From Mucilaginibacter lappiensis (GTDB lineage: Bacteria > Bacteroidota > Bacteroidia > Sphingobacteriales > Sphingobacteriaceae): a stretch of 64,000 bases of DNA. This document shows, one piece after another, positions 17,308 through 25,188 of this stretch. Location: the NCBI RefSeq assembly GCF_900155965.1, contig NZ_FTMG01000012.1:62001-126000 (forward strand). Direction: 5' to 3'. Numbering within the stretch: position 1 is the first letter of the stretch; each line of letters begins with the position of its first letter. The translations under genes were made by a program, and so were the position numbers. The notes under the pieces are model-generated. The model did no database searches and was not told where the DNA came from. It worked only from the letters and a program-made list of their open reading frames with translations.

Positions 17308-17824
17308 AGTGGAAGATACTCAGGTACCGGTTGATTTTTCGCCGGAACTGATCAGTAAATTTGATGATATCGTAAGCCGTTATCCGCAAGGGAAACAAAA
17401 ATCAGGCTTACTGCCGATATTGCACCTGGTACAGGCCGAGTTTGGCTGGGTGAGCGTACCTGCTATGGATAAAGTGGCTACTTATTTGGAGATACTGCCA
17501 ATTGAGGTATACGAAGTAGCCTCATTTTATTCCATGTACTTTTTACGCCCGCAGGGTAAATATGTACTGGAGGTTTGCCGTACCAGCGGTTGCTGCCTGG
17601 TAGGCGCCGAAAAGATCATGGATCATATTGAGCAAAAGCTGGGTGTAAAAGAAGGCGAAGTTACTGCCGATGGCTTGTTTAGCTGGCGCGGTGTGGAGTG
17701 TTTGGCAGCCTGCGGCTTTGGTCCGGTTTTACAAATTGGCCCTGAATATACTTTTTACGAGAATTTAACTAACGATTCGGTAGATAAATTGATCGGCGAT
17801 TTAACAGCAAAGGCAAAAAATTAA
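17300..17824 (+). CDS. nuoE: NADH-quinone oxidoreductase subunit E
   Basis: A 174-residue homologue of the 24-kDa subunit with a thioredoxin-like fold binding [2Fe-2S] cluster N1a. Ligand motifs are visible in VCRTSGCCLVGAEKI and VECLAACGFGPVLQI. Part of the NADH dehydrogenase module with NuoF and NuoG. Its ATG lies inside the end of nuoD; 7 bp separate it from nuoF. Confidence 0.96.
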   Translation: MLKVEDTQVPVDFSPELISKFDDIVSRYPQGKQKSGLLPILHLVQAEFGWVSVPAMDKVATYLEILPIEVYEVASFYSMYFLRPQGKYVLEVCRTSGCCLVGAEKIMDHIEQKLGVKEGEVTADGLFSWRGVECLAACGFGPVLQIGPEYTFYENLTNDSVDKLIGDLTAKAKN

Positions 17825-17831
17825 CAGTATC

Positions 17832-19196
17832 ATGGGACGCAAATTATTATTAGAACATATAAACGTACCCGGCATCAATACTTTTGATGTTTACCGCTCC
17901 AAGGGTGGTTACGCTTCTGTTGAAAAAGCTTTAAAAACCATGTCGCCAGACGCGGTGGTTGAAGAGGTAAAGAAGTCGGGCTTGCGTGGTCGTGGCGGCG
18001 CGGGTTTCCCAACCGGTATGAAGTGGAGCTTTCTGGCTAAGCCGGAAGGCGTGGCACGTTACCTGGTTTGCAACGCCGACGAATCTGAACCCGGTACTTT
18101 TAAGGACCGTTACCTGATGACCTACATTCCTCACTTGCTCATTGAGGGTATGATCACATCGAGCTTTGCATTAGGTGCCAATACATCATTTATCTATGTT
18201 CGCGGCGAAATGATGCCGCAGATCAGGATACTGGAAAAAGCCATTGCCGAAGCAAAAGCAAAAGGCTTTTTAGGTAAAAATATTTTAGGCTCAGGTTACG
18301 ATCTGGAGCTTTATGTACAACCAGGTGGGGGTGCCTACATTTGCGGTGAGGAAACCGCTCTGTTAGAATCATTGGAAGGCAAACGTGGTAACCCGCGTAT
18401 TAAGCCACCATTTCCGGCTATTGCGGGGTTGTATGGCTGCCCAACGGTGGTAAACAACGTAGAATCCATAGCAGCAGTTGTGCCTATCATCAACGAAGGT
18501 GGCGATGAATACGCTAAACTGGGTATAGGTCGCAGTACAGGAACCAAGCTGATCTCAGCCGGTGGTAACCTGAAAAAACCAGGTGTTTACGAAATTGACC
18601 TGGGTTTGCCGGTTGAAGAATTTTTATACTCCGACGAATATTGCGGCGGTATTGCCAATGGCAAACGCCTGAAAGCAGTTGTTGCCGGTGGTTCGTCAGT
18701 GCCTATTTTACCGGCCAACCTCATCCTGAAAACCATTAATAACGAACCTCGCTTAATGAGCTATGAATCATTGGCCGATGGTGGTTTTGTAACAGGTACT
18801 ATGATGGGTTCGGGTGGTTTTATTGCTTATGACGAGGATGCCTGTATTGTTCGTAATACCTGGAATTTCGCCCGTTTTTATCATCACGAAAGCTGCGGAC
18901 AATGTTCGCCATGCCGTGAAGGTACTGGATGGATGGAAAAAGTATTGCACCGCCTAGAGTACGGTCATGGTAAACAAAGTGATATGGACCTGTTGGTTGA
19001 TATCTCTAAAAAAATTGAAGGAAACACGATTTGTCCGCTGGGTGATGCAGCAGCATGGCCGGTGGCAAGTGCCATCCGCCATTTTAGAGATGAATTTGAA
19101 TGGCACGTGACTAATGCAAGTGAAGCGGTTTCAAGGAATTATGGATTAGCGCATTATGCAGATCCGTTACCTACGCCCGAGCCGGTGGCCGGATAA
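17832..19196 (+). CDS. nuoF: NADH-quinone oxidoreductase subunit F
   Basis: The 454-residue NADH- and FMN-binding subunit. GLRGRGGAGFPTGMKWSF (FMN/NADH loop), CNADESEPGTFKDR and YICGEETALLESLEG are conserved. The N3 [4Fe-4S] ligands appear in ESCGQCSPCREGT and TICPLGDA. Entry point of electrons into complex I. Normally nuoG follows directly; here a 426-bp insertion with a four-helix-bundle gene separates them. Confidence 0.97.
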   Translation: MGRKLLLEHINVPGINTFDVYRSKGGYASVEKALKTMSPDAVVEEVKKSGLRGRGGAGFPTGMKWSFLAKPEGVARYLVCNADESEPGTFKDRYLMTYIPHLLIEGMITSSFALGANTSFIYVRGEMMPQIRILEKAIAEAKAKGFLGKNILGSGYDLELYVQPGGGAYICGEETALLESLEGKRGNPRIKPPFPAIAGLYGCPTVVNNVESIAAVVPIINEGGDEYAKLGIGRSTGTKLISAGGNLKKPGVYEIDLGLPVEEFLYSDEYCGGIANGKRLKAVVAGGSSVPILPANLILKTINNEPRLMSYESLADGGFVTGTMMGSGGFIAYDEDACIVRNTWNFARFYHHESCGQCSPCREGTGWMEKVLHRLEYGHGKQSDMDLLVDISKKIEGNTICPLGDAAAWPVASAIRHFRDEFEWHVTNASEAVSRNYGLAHYADPLPTPEPVAG

Positions 19197-19224
19197 GTCA
19201 AAATTAAAAAGTCAAAATTCAAAA
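19197..19224 (+). repeat. Left flank of the first four-helix-bundle insertion
   Basis: TCAAAATT/GTCAAAATTC words immediately after the nuoF stop. The reverse complement of the right flank (19588-19620) starts with the same TAAGTCAAAATTAAAAA. The 27 nt at 19198-19224 recur identically at 58410-58436, after ftsX. Confidence 0.75.
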
Positions 19225-19234
19225 ATAGAAAGCA

Positions 19235-19588
19235 TTGAGTGAAAAGCCTTTTGACATTAAGCATAGATGTTATCAATTTTCAAAAGAGGTAATTCAATTT
19301 ATATCAACTGCAAACTACGATAGAATTTACTTTTCGATTTTTGACCAGTTGCTTAGAAGCGCAACTTCAATAGGAGCAAATGTGGTGGAAGGTAAGTCCG
19401 GAAGCTCATTAAAAGATTTTAAGAATTTCTATACGATAGCCTTAAAATCTTCGAACGAAACTAAATATTGGCTCTGTTTGATCAGGGACACTATAAGTAT
19501 GGAGAAGGATAAAATAAAAGATTTGATTAATGAAGCAGATGAGCTTTCAAAGATCATTGCCTCAATAATTATTAATCTTCAAAAGTAG
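19235..19588 (+). CDS. Four helix bundle protein (23S rRNA IVS-like, S23 family)
   Basis: 117 residues, mostly helical. QLLRSATSIGANVVEGKSG followed by KSSNETKYWLCLI is the signature of the four-helix-bundle family first seen in intervening sequences of 23S rRNA genes and related to Avd of diversity-generating retroelements. The start is TTG at 19235. It is inserted between nuoF and nuoG in the operon orientation and flanked on both sides by inverted TCAAAATT words, so it looks like cargo of a palindromic element rather than a complex I factor. Its function is unknown. Confidence 0.85.
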   Translation: MSEKPFDIKHRCYQFSKEVIQFISTANYDRIYFSIFDQLLRSATSIGANVVEGKSGSSLKDFKNFYTIALKSSNETKYWLCLIRDTISMEKDKIKDLINEADELSKIIASIIINLQK

Positions 19589-19620
19589 TTTTGACTTTTG
19601 AATTTTTAATTTTGACTTAA
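19588..19620 (+). repeat. Right flank of the first four-helix-bundle insertion
   Basis: TTTTGACTTTTGAATTTTTA and following bases are the inverted form of the words at 19197-19224. The flank ends 2 nt before the nuoG ATG, so nuoG translation starts at the element edge. Confidence 0.75.
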
Positions 19621-19622
19621 AG

Positions 19623-20612
19623 ATGAAAGTAACCATAGACGGAATACCCGTTGAAGTAGAACCGGGAACAAGCATACTGAATGCCGCAAGGCAGATTGGG
19701 GGCGATATTGTTCCGCCTGCGATGTGCTATTACTCCAAGCTGGAAGGCAGCGGCGGTAAATGCCGTACCTGTTTGGTTAAAGTAAGCAAGGGCTCTGAAA
19801 AGGATCCGCGCCCTATGCCTAAACTGGTAGCCTCCTGCCGTACTACGGTAATGGATGGCATGGAAGTGCAGAATATTACCTCGCCCGAAGTGATTGAGGC
19901 CCGTAAAGGTGTGGTTGAAATGTTATTGATCAATCACCCGTTGGATTGCCCGGTTTGTGACCAGGCTGGTGAGTGTCATTTGCAAGATTTAGGTTTTGAG
20001 CATGGCGCTGCTAAAACCCGTTACGAGTTTGACCGTCGTACATTTGAAAAAATAGACATTGGCGATAAGATACAGTTACACATGACTCGTTGCATTCTTT
20101 GCTACCGTTGTGTGTTCACTGCCGATCAGATCACCAATACCCGTTTACACGGTATCCTGAACAGGGGCGATCATTCTGAGATCTCTACCTATATCTCTAA
20201 AGCGGTTGATAATGATTTTTCAGGAAACATCATCGATGTGTGCCCGGTAGGCGCGTTAACTGATAAAACTTTCCGCTTTAAAAACAGGGTATGGTTTACC
20301 AAACCTGTAGATGCACACCGCGATTGCGATAAATGCTGTGGTAAAACTACTTTATGGTATAAAGGCGAGGATGTGATCAGGGTAACCGGTCGTAAAGATG
20401 TTTATGGCGAGGTGGAAGAGTTTATTTGCAATACCTGCCGTTTTGATAAAAAGAAAACAGCCGATTGGATTATTGAAGGCCCACGCAAGATATCGCATAA
20501 ATCGGTGATCAGCTCCAATCACTATGAATTTATACCGCTGCCCGTGGTGAAAACCAACCCGGTACTGATGGAAGCGAATAAAGAACAATTTGAACGAGAC
20601 ACACGCTTATAA
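19623..20612 (+). CDS. nuoG: NADH-quinone oxidoreductase subunit G, short form
   Basis: 329 residues, about one-third of E. coli NuoG. Seen in order: [2Fe-2S] ligands C35, C47, C50, C72; the His/Cys cluster H105, C109, C112, C118; a [4Fe-4S] set C157, C160, C163, C207; and the start of a Mo/W-type cluster domain with C225, C228 or C229, C269, C272. The protein ends soon after, so the whole molybdopterin-oxidoreductase-like domain is absent. The ending is natural, since the stop overlaps nuoH by one base. Electron transfer through the clusters should be intact. Confidence 0.93.
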   Translation: MKVTIDGIPVEVEPGTSILNAARQIGGDIVPPAMCYYSKLEGSGGKCRTCLVKVSKGSEKDPRPMPKLVASCRTTVMDGMEVQNITSPEVIEARKGVVEMLLINHPLDCPVCDQAGECHLQDLGFEHGAAKTRYEFDRRTFEKIDIGDKIQLHMTRCILCYRCVFTADQITNTRLHGILNRGDHSEISTYISKAVDNDFSGNIIDVCPVGALTDKTFRFKNRVWFTKPVDAHRDCDKCCGKTTLWYKGEDVIRVTGRKDVYGEVEEFICNTCRFDKKKTADWIIEGPRKISHKSVISSNHYEFIPLPVVKTNPVLMEANKEQFERDTRL

Positions 20613-21658
20613 TGGGATCAACTGCAGATATATTAATTAAAATTGGCCTGATATTAATCATTTTCGTGATCAGCCTGGTGATGGCCATGTATTCAACCTA
20701 TGCCGAGCGTAAGGTTGCCGCGTTTTTCCAGGATAGGATTGGTCCTAACCGCGCCGGTCCCTGGGGGCTTTTACAACCTTTGGCCGATGGCGGTAAACTG
20801 TTCCTGAAAGAAGAGATCATCCCAACTAATGCAACGCCTTTTCTGTTCATCGTTGGGCCATCATTGGCCATATTAACGGCTTGTATCGGTTCGGCAGTTA
20901 TTCCTTGGGGGCAAAAAATGACCATTGGCAGTCATGTCGTTGACCTGCAGGTTACAGATATCAACGTAGGTGTATTGTATATATTTGGCGTGGTATCCTT
21001 AGGTGTTTATGGTGTAATGATAGGTGGCTGGGCATCAAATAATAAATATTCGTTGCTGGGTGCTATTCGCGCGGCATCGCAAAATATCAGTTACGAAATT
21101 TCAATGGGTTTGTCCATTATCGCGTTGCTAATGCTAACCGGTACTTTAAGTCTGCGGGAAATTGCCGAACAGCAACATAGCTGGCATTGGAATATAATAC
21201 GCCAGCCGCTTGGTTTCATCCTGTTTATAGTTTGCGCGTTTGCAGAAACCAACCGTACCCCATTTGATTTGCCGGAGTGCGAAACCGAGCTGGTGGGTGG
21301 TTACCATACTGAATATTCATCAATGAAAATGGGTTTTTACCTTTTTGCAGAATATATAAACATGTTCATATCATCGGCGGTAATGGCTACTTTATACTGG
21401 GGGAGTTATAACTATCCGGGAATGGATTGGATGAACAACCTTTTAGGGCCAACTTGGGGGCCGTTATTTGGTTTCGCTGTTTTGTTCTTTAAAATATTGG
21501 TGTTCATCTTCTTTTTCATGTGGGTTCGCTGGACTATCCCGCGTTTCCGTTATGATCAGTTGATGGATCTGGGCTGGAAAATATTAATACCACTGGCTAT
21601 TGCCAACATTGTGCTTACCGGTATAGGTAGTACATTACTTACACACTTTGGATATTAA
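20612..21658 (+). CDS. nuoH: NADH-quinone oxidoreductase subunit H
   Basis: A 348-residue membrane subunit at the junction of the two arms, forming part of the quinone chamber. It has about eight helices. YAERKVAAFFQDRIGPNRAG, AETNRTPFDLPECETELVGG and FFMWVRWTIPRFRYDQLM are conserved. Coupled to nuoG by a TAATG overlap; 5 bp separate it from nuoI. Confidence 0.97.
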   Translation: MGSTADILIKIGLILIIFVISLVMAMYSTYAERKVAAFFQDRIGPNRAGPWGLLQPLADGGKLFLKEEIIPTNATPFLFIVGPSLAILTACIGSAVIPWGQKMTIGSHVVDLQVTDINVGVLYIFGVVSLGVYGVMIGGWASNNKYSLLGAIRAASQNISYEISMGLSIIALLMLTGTLSLREIAEQQHSWHWNIIRQPLGFILFIVCAFAETNRTPFDLPECETELVGGYHTEYSSMKMGFYLFAEYINMFISSAVMATLYWGSYNYPGMDWMNNLLGPTWGPLFGFAVLFFKILVFIFFFMWVRWTIPRFRYDQLMDLGWKILIPLAIANIVLTGIGSTLLTHFGY

Positions 21659-21663
21659 TTAAA

Positions 21664-22161
21664 ATGGAATCATTAAGTAATAAGAAAAAAGTACTGGAAG
21701 TAAAGCCACTCAATTTTATGGAGCGTGCTTACTTGCCTGCCATTGTTAGTGGCCTGGCTACTACCATGAAGCACTTTTTCAAGAAACCGGTTACCATCAG
21801 TTATCCTGAAGAGAAACGCGAGTTTTCTGAGAACTTTCGTGGTATGCACTCCCTGAAACGTGATGAGAACGGTAAAGAACGCTGCACCGCCTGCGGATTG
21901 TGCGCGCTTTCATGCCCGGCAGAAGCCATCACCATGACCGCCGCAGAGCGCCAGCCGGGTGAGGAAAATTTATATCGCGAAGAAAAGTATGCCGCTGTTT
22001 ATGAAATAAATATGCTGCGTTGCATTTTCTGTGGATTGTGTGAAGAGGCCTGCCCAAAGGAAGCCATTTATCTTGACGGTGATATTGTACCTGCCGACTA
22101 TTTGCGGAAAGATTTTATTTACGGTAAAGACAAATTAGTAGAGGCCCCCTTAAATCAATAA
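21664..22161 (+). CDS. nuoI: NADH-quinone oxidoreductase subunit I
   Basis: A 165-residue ferredoxin-like subunit carrying clusters N6a and N6b. Two CxxCxxCxxxCP motifs are visible: RCTACGLCALSCP and RCIFCGLCEEACP. It passes electrons toward NuoB. The spacer to nuoJ holds a hairpin with an embedded -7-like box. Confidence 0.97.
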   Translation: MESLSNKKKVLEVKPLNFMERAYLPAIVSGLATTMKHFFKKPVTISYPEEKREFSENFRGMHSLKRDENGKERCTACGLCALSCPAEAITMTAAERQPGEENLYREEKYAAVYEINMLRCIFCGLCEEACPKEAIYLDGDIVPADYLRKDFIYGKDKLVEAPLNQ

Positions 22162-22170
22162 AGAAGTTTT

Positions 22171-22206
22171 ATACCTTTGCCCAACTCTTTGAGCGGGCAA
22201 GGGTAT
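22171..22206 (+). promoter_or_regulatory. Hairpin with embedded -7 box before nuoJ
   Basis: ATACCTTTGCCC (22171-22182) can pair with GGGCAAGGGTAT, leaving one G-U wobble. The left arm contains TACCTTTG (22172-22179), a TAnnTTTG-type -7 element. It could be an internal promoter for nuoJ-N or an intercistronic RNA hairpin that adjusts expression of the membrane-arm genes. Confidence 0.5.
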
Positions 22207-22221
22207 TTTGTAAATATAAAC

Positions 22222-22722
22222 ATGAGTACATTTTACTTCATCGCGTTTTTGTCCATATTCTTTTCGATACTGGTGATCACGGCCAAAAATCCGGTACATA
22301 GTATCCTTTACCTGATACTTACCTTTTTTACGTTCACGGTTCACTATATTTTATTGAATGCCCAGTTCCTGGCCGTTGTTAATTTTATTGTGTACATGGG
22401 CGCCATTCTGGTACTGTTCCTGTATACGCTGATGCTCATTAACCTGAACAAGGAAAGTGAACCGGTAAAGCCATTTATGGTGAAAATAGCGGGTGTGTTT
22501 GGTGGTGGTATCCTGGCGGTAGCTTTGGCATCGTCATTAAAACTGGTAGCCACATCAAACCCGGTGATCTTAAAAAATCCCGATCTGGGCCTGGTGAAAA
22601 ACCTGGGTAAAGTATTGTTTAATGAATTTTTACTGCCATTTGAAGTGTCGTCTATATTGCTGTTATCGGCAATGGTAGGCGCTGTTTTACTGGCTACTAA
22701 AGACCCTAAAACTGCATCATAA
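22222..22722 (+). CDS. nuoJ: NADH-quinone oxidoreductase subunit J
   Basis: A 166-residue membrane subunit with five helices. The start at ATG 22222 (MSTFYFIAFL) is chosen over an in-frame upstream TTG at 22177, because that stretch is the intercistronic hairpin. AKNPVHSILYLILTF and VNFIVYMGAILVLFLY are the conserved NuoJ segments. Its stop overlaps the nuoK ATG. Confidence 0.95.
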   Translation: MSTFYFIAFLSIFFSILVITAKNPVHSILYLILTFFTFTVHYILLNAQFLAVVNFIVYMGAILVLFLYTLMLINLNKESEPVKPFMVKIAGVFGGGILAVALASSLKLVATSNPVILKNPDLGLVKNLGKVLFNEFLLPFEVSSILLLSAMVGAVLLATKDPKTAS

Positions 22723-23051
22723 TGGATAGTTTAACAAATACCATACACGCGGTACCGCTTAATCATTACATATTACTAAGCGCCATTATTTTTTCGATAG
22801 GCGTAATGGGTGTACTGATACGCCGTAACGCCATCGTGATTTTTATGTCGGTTGAGTTGATGCTTAACGCGGTTAACCTGTTGCTTACCGCTTTCTCGGT
22901 TTACCGGGGCGATGCCAGCGGACAGGTTTTCGTGTTCTTTATCATGGCATTAGCGGCTGCAGAAGTTGCAGTAGGATTAGCCATCATTGTGATGATCTAT
23001 CGTAATACCAATTCGGTTGACATCAATGTGCTGAACAGGCTGAAGTGGTAG
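22722..23051 (+). CDS. nuoK: NADH-quinone oxidoreductase subunit K
   Basis: A 109-residue antiporter-like small subunit with three helices. The conserved acidic residues in MSVELMLNAVNLL and ALAAAEVAVGLAIIV take part in proton transfer. Its ATG overlaps the nuoJ stop. The following 197-bp gap to nuoL is filled with repeats. Confidence 0.96.
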   Translation: MDSLTNTIHAVPLNHYILLSAIIFSIGVMGVLIRRNAIVIFMSVELMLNAVNLLLTAFSVYRGDASGQVFVFFIMALAAAEVAVGLAIIVMIYRNTNSVDINVLNRLKW

Positions 23052-23052
23052 A

Positions 23053-23095
23053 GTGATTTCGGATTTCGGAATTTCGATTTCGGATTTGGAAAATA
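23053..23095. repeat. TTTCGGATT word cluster in the nuoK-nuoL gap
   Basis: Repeated TTTCGGATTTCGG and TTTCGATTTCGG words. The same words make a perfect 29-bp palindrome before the ABC transporter gene (55087-55185). No matching right-hand arm was found here, so this may be a decayed or nested copy. Confidence 0.6.
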
Positions 23096-23117
23096 AATTA
23101 AAATATTATAATAAACC

Positions 23118-23197
23118 GTCATTGCGAGGTACGAAGCAATCCCCGATAAGCAGATCGGATTTGCAAGTTTAGAGATTGCTTCGTCCCTCGCAATGAC
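23118..23197. repeat. Palindromic dispersed repeat, GTCATTGCGAGG type
   Basis: GTCATTGCGAGG at the left and CCTCGCAATGAC at the right are reverse complements, with GAAGCAATC and GATTGCTTC inner arms. It is related to 2586-2676 and inserted in the nuoK-nuoL spacer. Confidence 0.8.
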
Positions 23198-23210
23198 GAT
23201 CAGATAAAAA

Positions 23211-23243
23211 AACGTATAACGTAGTACGTAAAACGTATAACAT
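23211..23243. repeat. ACGTATAAC word cluster before nuoL
   Basis: Short self-complementary words (ACGTATAACGTAGTACGTAA and following) end 5 nt before the nuoL ATG. They may be the remains of another word palindrome. Confidence 0.5.
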
Positions 23244-23248
23244 AAAAT

Positions 23249-25165
23249 ATGAATCAATACATCTGGCTTATTCCCATATTACCGTTAGCCGGTTTTATTA
23301 TTAACGGACTTGGCCGCAATTCATTATCAAAAAACGTAATTGGCTTTATTGGCAGCTTGCTGGTACTGGTGTCTTTTGGTTTAAGCCTGGCAGTTTTCTT
23401 CCAGATCAAATCAAGCGGGCACCCTATTAATGTTACTTATTTCGACTGGATCTCTGTTGGCGCGCTAAAAATTCCTTTCGCGTTCCTGGTTGATCAGCTG
23501 AGTGCTATTATGTTATTGATCATTACGGGTGTTGGTTTCCTTATCCACCTGTATTCGATAGGCTATATGCATGATGATAACGGTTTTGGTAAATTCTTTG
23601 CTTACCTCAATCTGTTCGTATTCTTTATGCTTTTACTCGTGATGGGTTCAAATTACCTCATCATGTTTATTGGCTGGGAAGGTGTAGGTTTATGCTCATA
23701 CCTGCTTATCGGTTTCTGGTATACCAATCCAAGTTATGCAGATGCCGCTAAGAAAGCCTTTATCATGAACCGTATAGGTGACCTGGGCTTTTTATTAGGC
23801 ATATTTTTGATCATACATATTTTTGGCAGCATTGATTTTGCTATCATATTTCCCAAAGCGGCTTCTTTAACAGCCAGCCAAACGGTACCCTTAACCGCTA
23901 TAACCCTGCTGCTTTTTGTAGGCGCTGTGGGTAAATCGGCTCAACTACCATTGTTTACCTGGTTACCTGATGCAATGGCCGGCCCAACTCCGGTGTCGGC
24001 ATTGATACATGCGGCTACCATGGTTACAGCTGGTGTATATATGATAGCCCGCTCCAATATTTTTTATTCCCTGTCTCCGTTTACTATGGAGCTGGTAGCC
24101 ATTGTTGGTTTGGCAACAGCATTGTTTGCCGCATTAATTGCATTAACACAAACAGATATTAAAAAGGTACTGGCCTATTCAACCGTATCGCAATTAGGAT
24201 ACATGTTTTTAGGCTTAGGGGTAGGTGCTTACACAGGTGCTTTCTTCCACGTGTTGACACACGCTTTCTTCAAAGCTTTATTGTTCTTGGGCGCAGGCTC
24301 GGTGATCCATGCTATGAGTGGCGAGCAGGATATGCGCAAAATGGGCGGCTTAAAAGGTAAGATCAAAATAACCTTTGCTACCATGCTGATAGGTACTATT
24401 GCCATATCAGGTATACCACCATTCTCCGGATTCTTTTCCAAAGACGAAATTCTGGCTCACGCTTATGCACATAGCACCACCTTTTATGTGATTGGTGTAT
24501 TTACCGCCATGTTGACTTCATTTTATATGTTCCGGATGCTGTACCTTACTTTTTACGGAAAGTTCCGTGGTACACATGAGCAGGAGCACCATGTACATGA
24601 ATCGCCTGCAACCATCACCATCCCATTGATCGTATTGGCTATTCTTTCGATGATCGGCGGTATGATTGGTGTCCCTGAAGTTTTGGGCGGTCATCATGAG
24701 CTGGAACATTTCCTGGCGCCGGTGTTCGAGAAATCAAATGCTATTTTGGGCGAACATCATTTGCAGGCAAGCACAGAATTTATACTGATGGGTTTTTCAG
24801 TAGGTGTTGCCTTAGTGGCGCTTGTTTATGCCTGGTTTAAATATGCTAAAAATGGAAGTGTACCGGTAGCAGATACCGAAGAGCGTCCTGCATTAACCAG
24901 CATATCCTACAACAAATTTTATATCGATGAGCTGTATGATCTGATCATACGTAAACCTTTGGATTTTCTGTCCACTTTCTTTTATAATGTGGTGGAACGC
25001 CTGGGCATTGATGGTTTAGTGAACGGATTAGGCAAGGGTACTATTGAAACCAGCAAGGGTTTGCGCTTACTGCAAACCGGTAATGTAGGTTTCTACATAT
25101 TTATCATGGTACTTGGAATTATTGCTGTATTGGCGTATAGCATATTTGGATTAACTAAAATATAA
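23249..25165 (+). CDS. nuoL: NADH-quinone oxidoreductase subunit L
   Basis: A 638-residue distal antiporter-like membrane subunit with about 14-16 helices and the long lateral helix near the C-terminus. MFIGWEGVGLCSYLLIGFWY, LPDAMAGPTPVSALIHAATM and HVLTHAFFKALLFLGAGSVI are conserved proton-channel segments. A histidine-rich loop (TFYGKFRGTHEQEHHVHE) lies at about 430-450. Its translation begins right after the repeat-filled nuoK-nuoL gap. Confidence 0.97.
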   Translation: MNQYIWLIPILPLAGFIINGLGRNSLSKNVIGFIGSLLVLVSFGLSLAVFFQIKSSGHPINVTYFDWISVGALKIPFAFLVDQLSAIMLLIITGVGFLIHLYSIGYMHDDNGFGKFFAYLNLFVFFMLLLVMGSNYLIMFIGWEGVGLCSYLLIGFWYTNPSYADAAKKAFIMNRIGDLGFLLGIFLIIHIFGSIDFAIIFPKAASLTASQTVPLTAITLLLFVGAVGKSAQLPLFTWLPDAMAGPTPVSALIHAATMVTAGVYMIARSNIFYSLSPFTMELVAIVGLATALFAALIALTQTDIKKVLAYSTVSQLGYMFLGLGVGAYTGAFFHVLTHAFFKALLFLGAGSVIHAMSGEQDMRKMGGLKGKIKITFATMLIGTIAISGIPPFSGFFSKDEILAHAYAHSTTFYVIGVFTAMLTSFYMFRMLYLTFYGKFRGTHEQEHHVHESPATITIPLIVLAILSMIGGMIGVPEVLGGHHELEHFLAPVFEKSNAILGEHHLQASTEFILMGFSVGVALVALVYAWFKYAKNGSVPVADTEERPALTSISYNKFYIDELYDLIIRKPLDFLSTFFYNVVERLGIDGLVNGLGKGTIETSKGLRLLQTGNVGFYIFIMVLGIIAVLAYSIFGLTKI

Positions 25166-25188
25166 ACGATAAGCGTTTACCATATAAC

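Noticed and set aside
22997..23257. 86-residue minus-strand ORF in the nuoK-nuoL gap
   Set aside because: It crosses three repeat blocks and has no start context or family signal.
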